NCBI RefSeq assembly: GCF_003576645.1
Contig: NC_044918.1
Span: 26,972,127-27,036,126, forward strand
Source: Ipomoea triloba
Lineage: Eukaryota; Streptophyta; Magnoliopsida; Solanales; Convolvulaceae
Direction: 5' to 3'
Length of the DNA: 64,000 nucleotides
Position numbers and translations under genes: made by a program. Under the pieces are notes generated by a model, which saw only the letters and a program-made list of their open reading frames with translations, did no database searches and was not told where the DNA came from. Position 1 is the stretch's first letter. Every line of letters begins with the position of its first letter. Positions 55,179-64,000 of this stretch are shown one piece after another.

Positions 55179-55342
55179 ATTTCCGCTGCGCATAAAACTT
55201 TGTCTTCACCTCGTGAGGTATCGAACCTAAACATCCTAAGTTCAATACACACGAGAGGTCGAAAAGATTTGCAAAATCTTATACAAGTCTATTCACCCCC
55301 CCCTCTAGACTTGTACCCCATCCCCTTGGGACCAACAGGAGT
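55179..55342 (+). repeat. Sirevirus 3' LTR end and right TSD
   Basis: These 159 bp, from atttccgctgcgc to accaaca (55337), equal the last part of the LTRs at 34714 and about 52084. GGAGT follows at 55338-55342, matching the left TSD. Beyond it, TNL 3'-module sequence resumes. Confidence 0.9.
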
Positions 55343-56040
55343 CAATTGGATGATGGAAACAAAAGGGATCGGAGATAAAAAAAAATTGGACCACAAAGCC
55401 TCAAGTCAGAGTGCATGTCAAGATTTTGCTTTAAGTATGTAATTAAAACATTTGCCTGTTGCATTATTCCAACGTTTTCGAGGCATGGATTCGTTTATAT
55501 GTTTTTGATGGACTTTCATTTTGGTCACTGCAGGCAATGGATCGGAGTTGATTAGTATCACTACCAGAAAGCAAACCAGTGGTGCCTCAGCAAGTAAATA
55601 TAATAATATATTTATGCCATTGTAGGTTATTTTATATGTAATTAGCTAACAACTAATTTTACCAAATACATTTTACAATTAGCTAATACTATGTCAAACC
55701 AGCTAACTTAATCAGCTAACTAAATAAGATATCAGCTACCCGCTAATTGTTATATCAAATCCCACAATGCAGGCATGTTCTGAAGGTGACAGTGTCAAGA
55801 TTTTGCTTGAAGTGATACATTTGTCAGTTGCATTGTGCCAACGTTTTCGAGGTATGGATTCGTTTATATGATTTCGATGGGCTTTTGTTTTGGTGACTGC
55901 AATGGAGTTGGTATCGCGCGCTACCAGAAGCAAAACCAGTGGTGCCTCAGCTTGGGTTGGAGATGAATGCTGTATGGAAGAGTTGATTTTGAGGTGGCAC
56001 TGTGGCAGTAATGGTGGGGGAAGTAGTGGCAAGTGTTTGC
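55343..56040 (+). pseudogene. TNL 3'-exon-like remnants, duplicated
   Basis: 55343-55400 continues the module cut by the Sirevirus at 32900. Two related segments follow about 350 bp apart (about 55440-55590 and 55800-55950), sharing ccaacgttttcgagg, atggattcgtttatatg and ccagtggtgcctcag. The second is preceded by a possible acceptor (cacaatgcag, 55763-55772) and opens like exon 5 (gttctgaaggtgac against attctaaaggtgat). All frames are broken. They are decayed copies of the C-terminal TNL exon. Confidence 0.55.
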
Positions 56041-56151
56041 AATAATTAAACTAGTGGTCTTCTCTTACATGAATCGTGTTTCACCCCACTCGATTATCTT
56101 TTGAGACTTTTTTTCTTTTCTTTTTTAATCCATGTGTATTGCAAATTTGTG

Positions 56152-56784
56152 CTACTTTAAAGTTACAATAATTTCCTTTGTTTCTTCTAGAAACAGATAT
56201 TGATGCGTGGAGAGGATGCTCAGAGGAGCGCTCTTCGTCCTTAATGACGCGACAAGGCCACGGTATTCCGGCCTTAACCCCCGGAAGACATGCAAATTCT
56301 GTTCATCAAGGTTGATTGATCTGCCAGCCTGGGCGAGCTGTTCGACAATCACCTGTGCTTGTCCAAGGTACTCCGCCGGCGTGGAATGTCCTTGATGAAG
56401 ATTCTGGAGCTGTGACAGTAGGCTCAATGAGCGCGATCTTGAAGCAGAGCCGAGAGCCGTTTCAACTGCGACCCACACAGATCTCGACGTCGTATGACCG
56501 ATGGCAAGATATAAGACCTCCTCAGCGAGTGACGAAATGAGCATACTGAGTATACTTTGATCTTGCTGGATCCACTGAGCCTGGAGAGGATTAGCGACCG
56601 GAGTAGCAGAATTGGTTGGGGTCACAAATTCCACCGGGCATGCATTGGAACCGTCAACAAAACCATAAAGGTTTTGGCCGCGTAAGAAAGGCACAAGTTG
56701 CGCTCTCCAAAATAAGTATTTTGTGGCAGTCAGAATTATGGACACATAATGGTGTGCCTGATGAAGGATGTTTAGGGTACGCAT
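56152..56784 (-). pseudogene. Copia Gag N-terminal fragment, minus strand
   Basis: The 210-codon minus-strand frame reads like the N-terminal half of Ty1/copia Gag (UBN2_2 / gag-polypeptide type): LFWRAQLVPFLRGQNLYGFV, SRSVWVAVETALGSASRSRS, LHQGHSTPAEYLGQAQVI and GLRPEYRGLVASLRTKS. There is no zinc knuckle and no pol. It is a truncated insertion near TNL remnants. A TATA-and-leader-like stretch follows at about 56870-56990, but in the opposite sense, so it is not a simple 5' LTR for this gag. Confidence 0.8.
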
Positions 56785-56867
56785 GTCAGGTACTGAGATG
56801 GCGGTAACAGTCCGGCTGGAGGAGTCTATGGGTGCATCATTAGTTCTAGGTGGCAGGGCTTGGGTAG

Positions 56868-56990
56868 TTTATGCTGTTAGTTGGCTCATTCTGTGTTATT
56901 CTGTGTATATATATAACTGCTGTAAACTCATTGTAATTCATTGAATATACAGAGTCATTCCTTTCCTATTCATTCATCGACCTCATTGAA
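56868..56990 (+). repeat. Possible small copia LTR (plus strand)
   Basis: tgttagttggctcattctgt, then tgtatatatataactgctg and a leader-like cattgtaattcattgaata, resemble the promoter part of small copia LTRs with a tatata box. No partner LTR or TSD was found. Confidence 0.35.
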
Positions 56991-57251
56991 ATATTTAAAT
57001 TTATTAGGAAGAAGTTATCTTCAAAGCTTACCCTTCCGCTTTTGTCATCTTTCAAACTTGAAAGTTCTCAGCTTGAAAAATTTGTAAATCTTAGAGTACT
57101 TGTAGAACTTCCTCCTAGTTTGGAGAATCTCTTTATATATAATTGTATCTCCTTGGAAAAAAATAACAGTTGTATCAAACTTGAGGTTTTGTTTCTTGAA
57201 AACTGTGAAAGTTTGGTTGAGCTTCCAAACATGAAGAGTCTTTCATCCTTA

Positions 57252-57886
57252 GAGCATCCTTATCAGTTGGAGTTTTTTCTCCAGTTTTTTGTAGGCCCCA
57301 TCATCCATCTCATCATCCACTATCTCACTCAATCATAAAAACTCTTCTCTACATCAATTTGAAGTTTTTTCACAGTTTTTTATGGACCCACGATTTTCTA
57401 TTCTATATTTTAATTATTTCTTTAATTATTTGAATTATAAATATATAATTATAAAAATTAATTAAAATAAACATACTTAAATTTAATTATAATGATAATT
57501 ATTAACATTAAAATTTTGAATCATTCAAAATTTAAATAAAAATATATATTATATAATTAAAAGTTGTGATAAATTTATAATATAAATAATAAAACAAAAA
57601 AAAAAACAAAAAAATTAAATGTTTTTCAAAAAAAAAAGATTGCAGTGTGTGTGCTAGTGTCGCAACCGCAATACGCAAGAATTTAAAAATAAAAATATAA
57701 AAACAAAGAAAGATTACTCTCAATCTCCCAAGCTGCTCTGTTTGTTATTTTTTTTTATTCTGACATTATCTTGGTGTTTGCAGGAGGAACAAAGCTTCTA
57801 ATATCTCCTTTGTACATCAGTTTCAAAGCCAAGAACCAGATCATTCTTTGCTATAAATCCCTCAATATCCATTGATATGGATGTCC
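57252..57886. mobile_element. PIF/Harbinger-type MITE 1 (635 bp)
   Basis: It starts gagcatccttatcagt and ends attgatatggatgtcc, the degenerate inverse. The 3-bp TTA lies on both sides (57249-57251 and 57887-57889), as expected for PIF/Harbinger elements. The interior is AT-rich (57400-57620) with no ORF. Confidence 0.75.
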
Positions 57887-57935
57887 TTAGTAGAGCTTAA
57901 CATAAGGAATTGTAAAAATTTGGTTGAGCTTCTAA

Positions 57936-58296
57936 GGCTATCCATATCAATGGTTTTTGGTGGAGTTATTGTCAAAGATCATGCCATGTAATAGGAGAGA
58001 AGAGAGGAGAGAGAGAAGGTGCGGAGCTCCTGCAAAATATGGGAGCATGGAACAGTGCAAAAGGAAGAAAAGGAGGCTGTTGTGCGCGTTCAGCGCACAG
58101 CATGTGCCCACTTTGGCGTGTGCAGTGCACGCGCCAGGTGGGCGCGTCAGGCGCGCCTGACAGATTCTTTTCTATTTTTTTTAATTTTTTTATAAATCAT
58201 ATTTGTTTTTTTCCATTCCTCTCATTTTCTCTTTCCTAATCACACTTACAAAAACTCCTCAATTACCGTGAAAAAGCTCCATTGATAAGGATGCTC
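57936..58296. mobile_element. PIF/Harbinger-type MITE 2 (361 bp)
   Basis: It starts ggctatccatatcaatgg and ends ccattgataaggatgctc, with TAA on both sides (57933-57935 and 58297-58299). It is the same family as MITE 1 but carries a GC-rich patch with gcgcgtcaggcgcgcctga (58141-58159). The short ORFs in it have no support. Confidence 0.78.
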
Positions 58297-58532
58297 TAAA
58301 CATGGAGAGTCTTTCATACTTAGTAGTGCTTGACATAAGCAATTGCAATGCTTTGACTATTCACAACTATTTGCATGAAGTAGATGGTGTTCCAATTGCT
58401 CTTAGGAGTTTGTCCTCATTGAAAGAATTAGATTTAATGGGAAGATGGTACAGTGGAGGTGTATGCACAAGTGTAGAGCAAAATGACTGGAATACTTAGG
58501 AGAAGATCAACACAGAAGATATTTATCGGAGA

Positions 58533-58720
58533 TGATAGTTGACAAGGGTGTTTTTGTAAAGTCCCTTTTCTTGGGTAGTTATAACCAACTCTAGCTTGCA
58601 GTATGTGTAGTATATATATAGGTCATCTTCTTCCTCTCTGTAATATCAGAAATATACTTACAAAATATGAGTTGTTCACTTTGCTCCCTTATCACACTTG
58701 TCACATAGCTCTAGTCAACA
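58533..58720 (+). repeat. Small copia LTR (about 188 bp)
   Basis: It begins tgatagttgac and ends gtcaaca, short inverted ends, and has a tatatata box at 58610. It is directly followed by a tRNA-Met primer site (tggtatcagagc, 58721-58732). The size suits small copia families of the Retrofit/RE type. Confidence 0.75.
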
Positions 58721-58985
58721 TGGTATCAGAGCGCGACCGCCACTCCTATGCCGCCGCCGTCTCAGGTGTCGATGACTCGAATCAAGGAACACACGTCACC
58801 TCTCCGGTGACGCGATCTCCTGCTCGTGCAATTCCTGAGTCAGTTCCGCAGAGGAACTCATCTTTGCAGCCGAATCGAAGCCCTAGTGCAGAGGAGATGG
58901 AGAATCCTCTACACCTTGGCATCAACGACACTCCTTCTGCCATTCTCGTGAGTCCAGCACTGACAAGCAGTGCGAATTACGGTAG
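58720..58985 (+). pseudogene. Start of a copia gag, truncated by an Athila-type LTR
   Basis: The ATG overlaps the primer site and opens MVSERDRHSYAAAVSGVDDS, then a proline/serine-rich N-terminus up to about PALTSSANYGS. It is cut at 58985 by the LTR starting at 58986. No zinc knuckle or pol remains on this side; the rest of the copia element would lie beyond the inserted gypsy element, outside the window. Confidence 0.65.
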
Positions 58986-60260
58986 TGATAAGTGCCAAAA
59001 GTAGCCATATTTTAGGGGTCATTTAGGTGTAAAATATGCTATAATAGATGTCCATTAGGCCTAGAAACATGCTAAGATAGGGTAATTTCATTGAATATAG
59101 GTCTAGGGACTAATCTTGTGTGTTTCATTATAATTTGCACAATTCTTGCACTTCGCAGGGCATTCCGGCGACACTTCAGTAAAACGGACGTAACCGGAGC
59201 TAGGAATGTCCAAATGAGGCGAGACAGGTGGCTATGGAACCGTATCGACGAGAGCTACAACATAGAAGAAGATAGAAGAAGCAAACTTCACCACTCACGC
59301 TCACACGCGTGTGAGCCGTGTGGACGCGACACAGCGCGGAAATTATTAGGGCGAGATTTTGGGGGCTATATGTATGCCCTTTATAGGTCTTTTAGATCAG
59401 TTTTCAGCAGCCCTCAATAGCTTTAGATCTAATTTCCCTTTCCAAATTCTTCCCCTTTGGGGAAGAAAACATTCCTCCTTAGAATAGATTTAGGATTTGA
59501 AGATGAAGATGTAGATCCAAGAACTCTTTAGGTATAATTTCTCTTCCTTTAATATAAAGTTTGAATCTTTACTTTATTGCTTTGTTTTCCTTGTTTCTAT
59601 TTATGTTTATTATGGTAGAGTAGAGTAGTTAGGTGTGTGTGCCCTTGTTGATCTATGGATTGATGCTTTGATTTTATCTTATGATCTTGGTATTGTGGGA
59701 GTATGATTGATGAATGTATGGATGATATTGTTCAATCTTTGCTTCTATTTCCGGCCGGGATAGGTAGTAAACCGAGTGGAAGTGAGAGAGTGCGCGATAG
59801 CGGCCTCTCACGAGCCCAACTCATCTATATCTCCGCTCTTAATCTGAAAGGATGAGATCCGAGAGGAGTGGTAGGCAATGTGTTCGATAAAATGCCTCAA
59901 CCGAATGAGGATTGAGAGTTTGAGTGTGACGCCACTCAATACAAAGACCGTGACTCCCTAGATCAATCCCGAAACCCAATTCCAAGCTACCTACGATAAT
60001 CAATCCTTTAGCTTAACTTTGGCATGCACCCCTTCCTTTTATCTTTTGTATTTCCCATCTTATTTTGCCTTTAAAATCTTTACCCAACCAACCATGAACA
60101 AACCTTCTCCCTATGATTCTTGTAACTCTTACCTTTCAACCTCATAAATGCCAACATACATTCGGTTCCCATTCGCCATCCTTGAGAGACACGACACTCG
60201 AGGAGTCTTGACTCTTCGTTTTACCACTTCACCTTCACTTCCACTATACACACAACATCA
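58986..60260 (+). repeat. Athila-type 5' LTR (1275 bp)
   Basis: It begins TGATAAGTGCC and ends acatCA four bases before the primer site. It contains the 18-bp perfect palindrome gctcacacgcgtgtgagc (59299-59316) and a cgacactcgaggagtc block near the 3' end, both shared with the LTR at 6347. The middle is strongly diverged from that LTR. Confidence 0.85.
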
Positions 60261-60263
60261 AAA

Positions 60264-60281
60264 TGGCGCCGTTGCCGGGGA
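60264..60281 (+). promoter_or_regulatory. Primer-binding site, tRNA-Asp type
   Basis: tggcgccgttgccgggga, three bases after the LTR end, is the classic primer site of Athila-group Ty3/gypsy elements. Confidence 0.93.
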
Positions 60282-60514
60282 TGGCAAACGGTTCTTGAAT
60301 TGTGTTGACATTTTTGAAGTAGATTTTTAAGAGTTCTTGAATTTCTTTCTTTTTGTTTATATTGTTTTCTTATTTTTGTTACTTGTTTGAGAAGTGAGCT
60401 TAAATTGGCTTGTATATCTTGTGCTCACTTGCAACTACTTTTAGTTGCAAATATTTGTTGTTGGCTAAGCTTTGTGCAGGAAATTTTTATTGAAAATCAT
60501 TTGAAAACTTGCCA

Positions 60515-62176
60515 ATGTGTGCTTATATGCATTCCCATGGTTACCCACACCATGGAGGACAATCTTATGGAAATCCTCAACCCCAACCATATCCCTATTA
60601 CCCCCATTCCACTTATACTTACCCTCCACCAACATACCACTACCCACCTCCAAACCCTTACCCATTTCCACATCACCATTTACCACCTCCATATCACTAT
60701 CCATTTCATACACAAAATCATCAACCACACCCATATGAAATACCACCTCCACCTTTCCAAGAAAATTACCCTTCACAATCACCCAATTTTCAAGAAATTG
60801 ACTCATTAAGCTCCAAGGAAATATCCCGAAACATAGAGAGTAAGCTTGCACAAATGATGAGAACAATCGACCCAAGCTATACTCCCGAGTCAAATTCATT
60901 CTCCAATTCCCACCTAAACACCCACTACCCACCTCCATCACAAACTCACCAAGAAAACAATACTACCCATTTCTTTGAAACACCATCTTCTTTCCCATAT
61001 AATACCCATACCCATCCTTGTAATTCTATCCCACCGGCCACCGACGAAATTGAAAATCTAAAAGCAAAAATTGATGCATTCACGAGGATGGCCAAGGAGG
61101 ATACGACTAATTTAAAAGCCGAAATCAAGAGTGAACTAAAGGATTATCTCGCTACCCTCCGGGAGGAAGGACTTCCATTAGAAGAGGTTTAAACGAAGAT
61201 GCTATCCATGATGGAGGAGCTCATGAAAATGAATGAGTCCCGAGCTAATTCCACCATCATAGATGACATCCCCACTTTGGAAGCCAATCCAAGGATTGCA
61301 CAAGAGGTTGAAAAAGCGCAAAATGCTAGCAAAGAGGTGGATGTTGAAGAGAACATAGATTGTTATGTCCCGGTGCTTGAAGAAGTTCCAATTTTCGAAT
61401 TGGAATATCAAAAGGAGGTAGAGATGGAGAGTGAGGATGATGACATTGAGACGGTGTGGGAAGATGAAGAGCCAACATGTGGTAAAATTCCTAATCCTTC
61501 TTGCGCTAATATTCTTGAAAATCATTGTGCTCTTGTTGAAAACACCCTTGACACTTGTGTGAATGACTCCCTTTGCATTAATATTTCCACTACATGTGAT
61601 TATGATTGCTTTAAATTTTGGGAGGATGATTCCGTAGGAAATTTTGATGTATTGACTTATGACTATAAGGATTCTCTTTTGTTTAAATATGAGTATGATT
61701 GCTTTAACTTTTTGGAAGATGAATCCTTTGTCTTGGGTGAAAGTGAGTTGATGAGTGAGGGGGATGATGCTTCGTTCTACTCTTGTGAGAGTGAGAGTAA
61801 TTTTTGGGAAGATGAGAGAAGGGAAGGTGAGGAAGGAATGAGAGAAAATGATAGGATTTTAACGCTTGATCTTATAGAGAAAGTTAAGTGGAGAGACTTG
61901 ACTACATTCGAAAATGAAAATGGGAGTGAGGAGATATGGTTTGAAGCAAATGAAAAAATCTTTAGGGGGAGAAGAGAGGATGAGGAAAAGGAAGTAAACA
62001 CCATCCTAGAAGAGTTAAGGAGGGTGTTTGGTGCTAAAATTCTTCCAATCTTGCATGTTGTTCTTCCTTTATTTTTGTTGGAGCTCAAGGATGTTTCCCA
62101 TCTTGGGACATTCCTTGAAGCAAAAGTTCACGGGACGCTTGGTAAGGTCCCAAAATCTGTGTGCTTTGAAGGATAG
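60515..62176 (+). CDS. Unknown retroelement ORF with one in-frame stop
   Basis: ATG 60515 opens a frame whose first part is rich in Pro, Tyr and His (PYYPHSTYTYPPPTYHYPPP) for about 75 residues, then a helical, charged segment (about 170-225). A TAA at 61190-61192 interrupts it, but the identical frame goes on with MLSMMEELMKMNE to the end at 62176, giving about 553 codons in total. The second half is very acidic and contains three spaced variants of a CDYDCFKFWEDDS-type motif (61594, 61687, 61780) and a final hydrophobic helix (ILPILHVVLPLFLLEL). It resembles no canonical gag, pol or env part. The stop may be a single mutation or be read through. Confidence 0.65.
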
Positions 62177-62182
62177 AACACA

Positions 62183-62243
62183 CAACGTCTGGCCAGGAGA
62201 TGTTAAACCATGGCGCACTTGGGAGGCAATCCCAACGTTATCC
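62183..62243 (+). repeat. Single-copy counterpart of the 42-bp repeat
   Basis: gtctggccaggagatgttaa, then accatggcgcacttgggagg, matches gtctggccaatgacgtaaac and accgtggcgctacttgggag at the start of the window. Here it occurs once, just after the ORF stop, so the tandem array is a derived state in the other element. Confidence 0.85.
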
Positions 62244-62424
62244 TTAGATTAGAAATTCATTTCTTGTTTACTTTTCCTTTTTCTTCTTTATTAGCAATTT
62301 TCTTTTTAGAATAGCCTTGCTTGAGCTAACATTGCAGGTGATTTTGGTGCTAAGCCATGACGAATGAGCTAAACCGGATCAAACATGGAAGGCGAAAGCC
62401 GGGAGACGAAGAAGGTGATCAGCA

Positions 62425-62525
62425 TTGCTGACCATGCCTGCTCACACGCGTGGTGACATGCGTGGAATCTTTCCAGAGTCGCTCCACGAAGACCACCACG
62501 CGTGTGAGTCACGTGGACAGGTCCT
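62425..62525. repeat. GC-rich palindromic motif, internal copy
   Basis: gctcacacgcgtggtgacatgcgtgg and cacgcgtgtgagtcacgtgg are variants of the LTR palindrome, spaced as in 530-665 of the first element. Both lie between the repeat block and the 3' non-coding region. Confidence 0.65.
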
Positions 62526-62689
62526 GGACAGATTTTCGTGCATTATTTTCTTTTCATCCAATTTTTATGAGTCTCCAAGGTCTGGCCGTGCCAAGAATCA
62601 TCTCCTACCTTGATTTACATATCTTTCTTATTGCTTTTGCTTTAATTACTTACCTTGTTTTAGGATTTATGCTTTCATTATGAATAAAA

Positions 62690-64000
62690 GAACTTCCGCC
62701 AGGCCATTATACGTCAATTGGTTGTCTTCTTGTGCTAACATTGTTTCACGTAGCTTGGAGAACGAAGGCAAAAGAGATGCTAGAAGCTTAAAGTGTGGAA
62801 ATGAAGGGATGCTTACTTGGTTGTCAACCTCTTATCCCTTCTACTTTTTATGCCCCGTTTTTCAATTATAAAGTGTGGAAATTGAATTGTTATACGTGTT
62901 CCTTACATACTTGATAAACGCATGCTATTTTGCACACACATAATGCTATGTTGTTGACACCCCACACCCCCGGAAACACTTCTAAAGTGTGGAAAGGGTT
63001 TGAGTGATTTTGAATGGTTGTGCTCCTTTGTTCCACTTGATCTTCATGGCAACATCGAGGATGATGTTTGTTTTAAAGTGTGGAAAGGACGCACGTTGTG
63101 CTTATAATGTTTTGTTTGCTTGATTGATTTATTGGTCTTGTCTTATGGGTGTGTTTTATCTTTGGAGAGTGTGTCATTGTTCACATTATCTAGGGAGAAT
63201 GTTAATCATATGCCAAAAATAAAAATTTTCTCTTTGAATATCCATGGGAAGTACCCCTTCTTTGACCAAATGAGCTTTAAATTTTTGAATGCTTGCATGA
63301 TATTCACCTCTTATTTTCCTTAGACCTTAGTCAATGATCTCTCGAAGTGGGAGTGTGCACCCCTTAATTTTAGAAAGATAAGTGAAAGCGAAGCCCGGAA
63401 TTGAACTAATCTTGGTAGAGCATGGGGCAAAAGGTGAGCCTAATAGTGAGCTTAGAGTGAAAAATCCCTTAATCCCAAGAAAAAAGGCATGAGGGGTTGT
63501 ATGGAGAAACAGTAGAAAAGGCAAAAGGCCAATCCTAGAGATAAAAATTGAGGAAAGCCAACTCGCTAGGTTGTGTTCAACCATAGTCTTCATAAAAAGC
63601 AAAAGCTATACCTGGAGTCGGTTGTCCACATAAAATGCTCCTAGGAGATGAGAAAATAGAGCGGAGGTGAGCCGCTTCGCTAGGATTCGGGCACCCATTG
63701 CACTGTCTTCGAAAAAAGCATGGAGCTCCATGTGAAGTCGGGTCGCCCGATGACGTTATCCTAGGAAGTGAGAAAATAGAGTGATCGCCCAAGCCATGGC
63801 GATGAGCGGTCCATGTCCCTACCCTCACTTATTTTACGCGTTGGGCTTTGGCGTTTAGTTGAAAAGTATTGGTTGAGGTGTGCACATCGTTCCCACTAGG
63901 GGGCTCGGCTTGAAGGCCTTTGTAAAATTTGAGGTGAATCTAATTTGGATTGCATGCTTGGTTGAATGAAGGGTGTGTGCGTTGCATTGTCCAAACGAGA
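62690..64000 (+). other. Athila-type 3' non-coding region (continues beyond window)
   Basis: There is no gene. aaagtgtggaaa recurs at least four times (62793, 62872, 62985, 63074). From about 62770 the order of segments follows 5040-6060 of the first element, with good matches such as gaattgaacta..cttggtag, catggggcaaaaggtgagcc and atgacgttatcctaggaagt. The 3' LTR should start some 300 bp past the window end. Confidence 0.7.

Larger units (their letters stand above)
32901..55337 (+). mobile_element. Sirevirus-type Ty1/copia retrotransposon with scrambled 3' half
   Basis: Order: 5' LTR (32901-34714), primer site for initiator tRNA-Met, gag, pol (protease, integrase, RT, RNase H; copia order) and a long third ORF. 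Then come a partial LTR, a second third-ORF, another LTR, an inverted block, Ns and an LTR end. The outermost LTR ends are flanked by GGAGT (32896-32900 and 55338-55342), a 5-bp TSD, so one insertion event explains the outer borders. A very large gag, an ORF after pol and palindrome-rich LTRs are Sirevirus traits. A single clean element would be about 14.7 kb; the 22.4 kb here are excess sequence. Confidence 0.85.
57000..58495 (+). pseudogene. LRR exon of a second TNL, broken, with two MITEs inside
   Basis: 57000-57251 aligns with exon 4 of the main TNL at about 29525-29800 (cttcaaagcttacccttc, ctgtgaaagtttggttgagc) but has frame breaks near 57085 and 57165. After MITE 1, 46 bp continue the LRR (NIRNCKNLVELL-like, 57890-57935). 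After MITE 2 it goes on with MESLSYLVVLDISNC and LRSLSSLKELDL (58302-58470). Joining the pieces without the MITEs gives a continuous LRR exon. It is the remnant of a tandem TNL paralogue downstream of the main gene. Confidence 0.75.
58986..64000 (+). mobile_element. Athila-related gypsy element without visible pol (non-autonomous), 3' end outside window
   Basis: 5' LTR (58986-60260), a tRNA-Asp primer site, an unfamiliar ORF with one internal stop (60515-62176), a block homologous to the 42-bp repeat of the first element (62183-62243), palindromic motifs, and a 3' non-coding region matching 5040-6060. No protease, RT, integrase or RNase H signature occurs between the primer site and the 3' non-coding region. 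This fits a large retrotransposon derivative mobilised by Athila relatives such as the one at the window start. Confidence 0.78.

Noticed and set aside
56152..56784. Host gene on the minus strand near the TNL remnants
   Set aside because: The motifs are those of Ty1/copia Gag, so it is a retrotransposon fragment.

Overview
This is nuclear DNA from a flowering plant, almost certainly a eudicot. It carries an intron-containing TIR-NB-LRR (TNL) resistance gene, a class that grasses lack. Almost everything else is nested plant transposable elements: Ty1/copia of Sirevirus type, Ty3/gypsy of Athila type, Helitrons, a LINE, SINEs and MITEs. The species cannot be fixed from the sequence. The few genuine gene fragments are an alkenal/double-bond reductase exon and an ARM-repeat gene captured by a transposon.

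Layout. 1-7671 is the 3' part of an Athila-like element: a 42-bp tandem repeat, a broken env-like ORF present twice through a 1857-bp direct duplication, a long 3' non-coding region and a 3' LTR. 8051-10669 is a non-autonomous TIR element filled with an AT-rich minisatellite arranged head to head. 10.7-12.4 kb holds degenerate gene pieces. 12.4-19.8 kb is bounded by two inverted arms and contains tandem minus-strand Helitron-like copies, a truncated copia LTR and a SINE with a clear target-site duplication (TSD).

20085-30778 is the TNL gene in five exons. It has a 6.86-kb first intron packed with a Helitron (itself hosting a hAT MITE, another MITE and a poly(A) retroposon), a TIR element with a captured ARM-repeat gene, a 5'-truncated LINE and a SINE-like insert. 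A one-base frameshift and a nonsense codon in the NB-ARC exon make it a probable pseudogene. 3' exon-like modules, repeated in tandem, continue to 32900 and resume at 55343.

32901-55337 is a Sirevirus insertion flanked by the 5-bp TSD GGAGT. It has a 5' LTR, a tRNA-Met primer site, intact gag, intact pol and a very long third ORF. Its right half is scrambled: a second third-ORF copy, a second LTR, an inverted block and a run of 25 Ns. Flipping the block 52327-55178 restores a continuous 3' LTR that ends at the TSD, so the scramble looks like a mis-assembly. Single Ns at 839, 2769, 31631 and 46705 also sit at the edges of duplicated blocks.

55343-58495 holds remnants of TNL 3' exons and a second LRR exon split by two PIF/Harbinger-type MITEs, plus a copia gag fragment. 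58533-58985 is a truncated small copia element. 58986 to the window end is a second Athila-related element with a tRNA-Asp primer site. It has no recognisable pol and instead carries an unfamiliar acidic ORF interrupted by one in-frame stop. It shares LTR and 3' non-coding architecture with the element at the window start, so it is probably a non-autonomous partner of that family.
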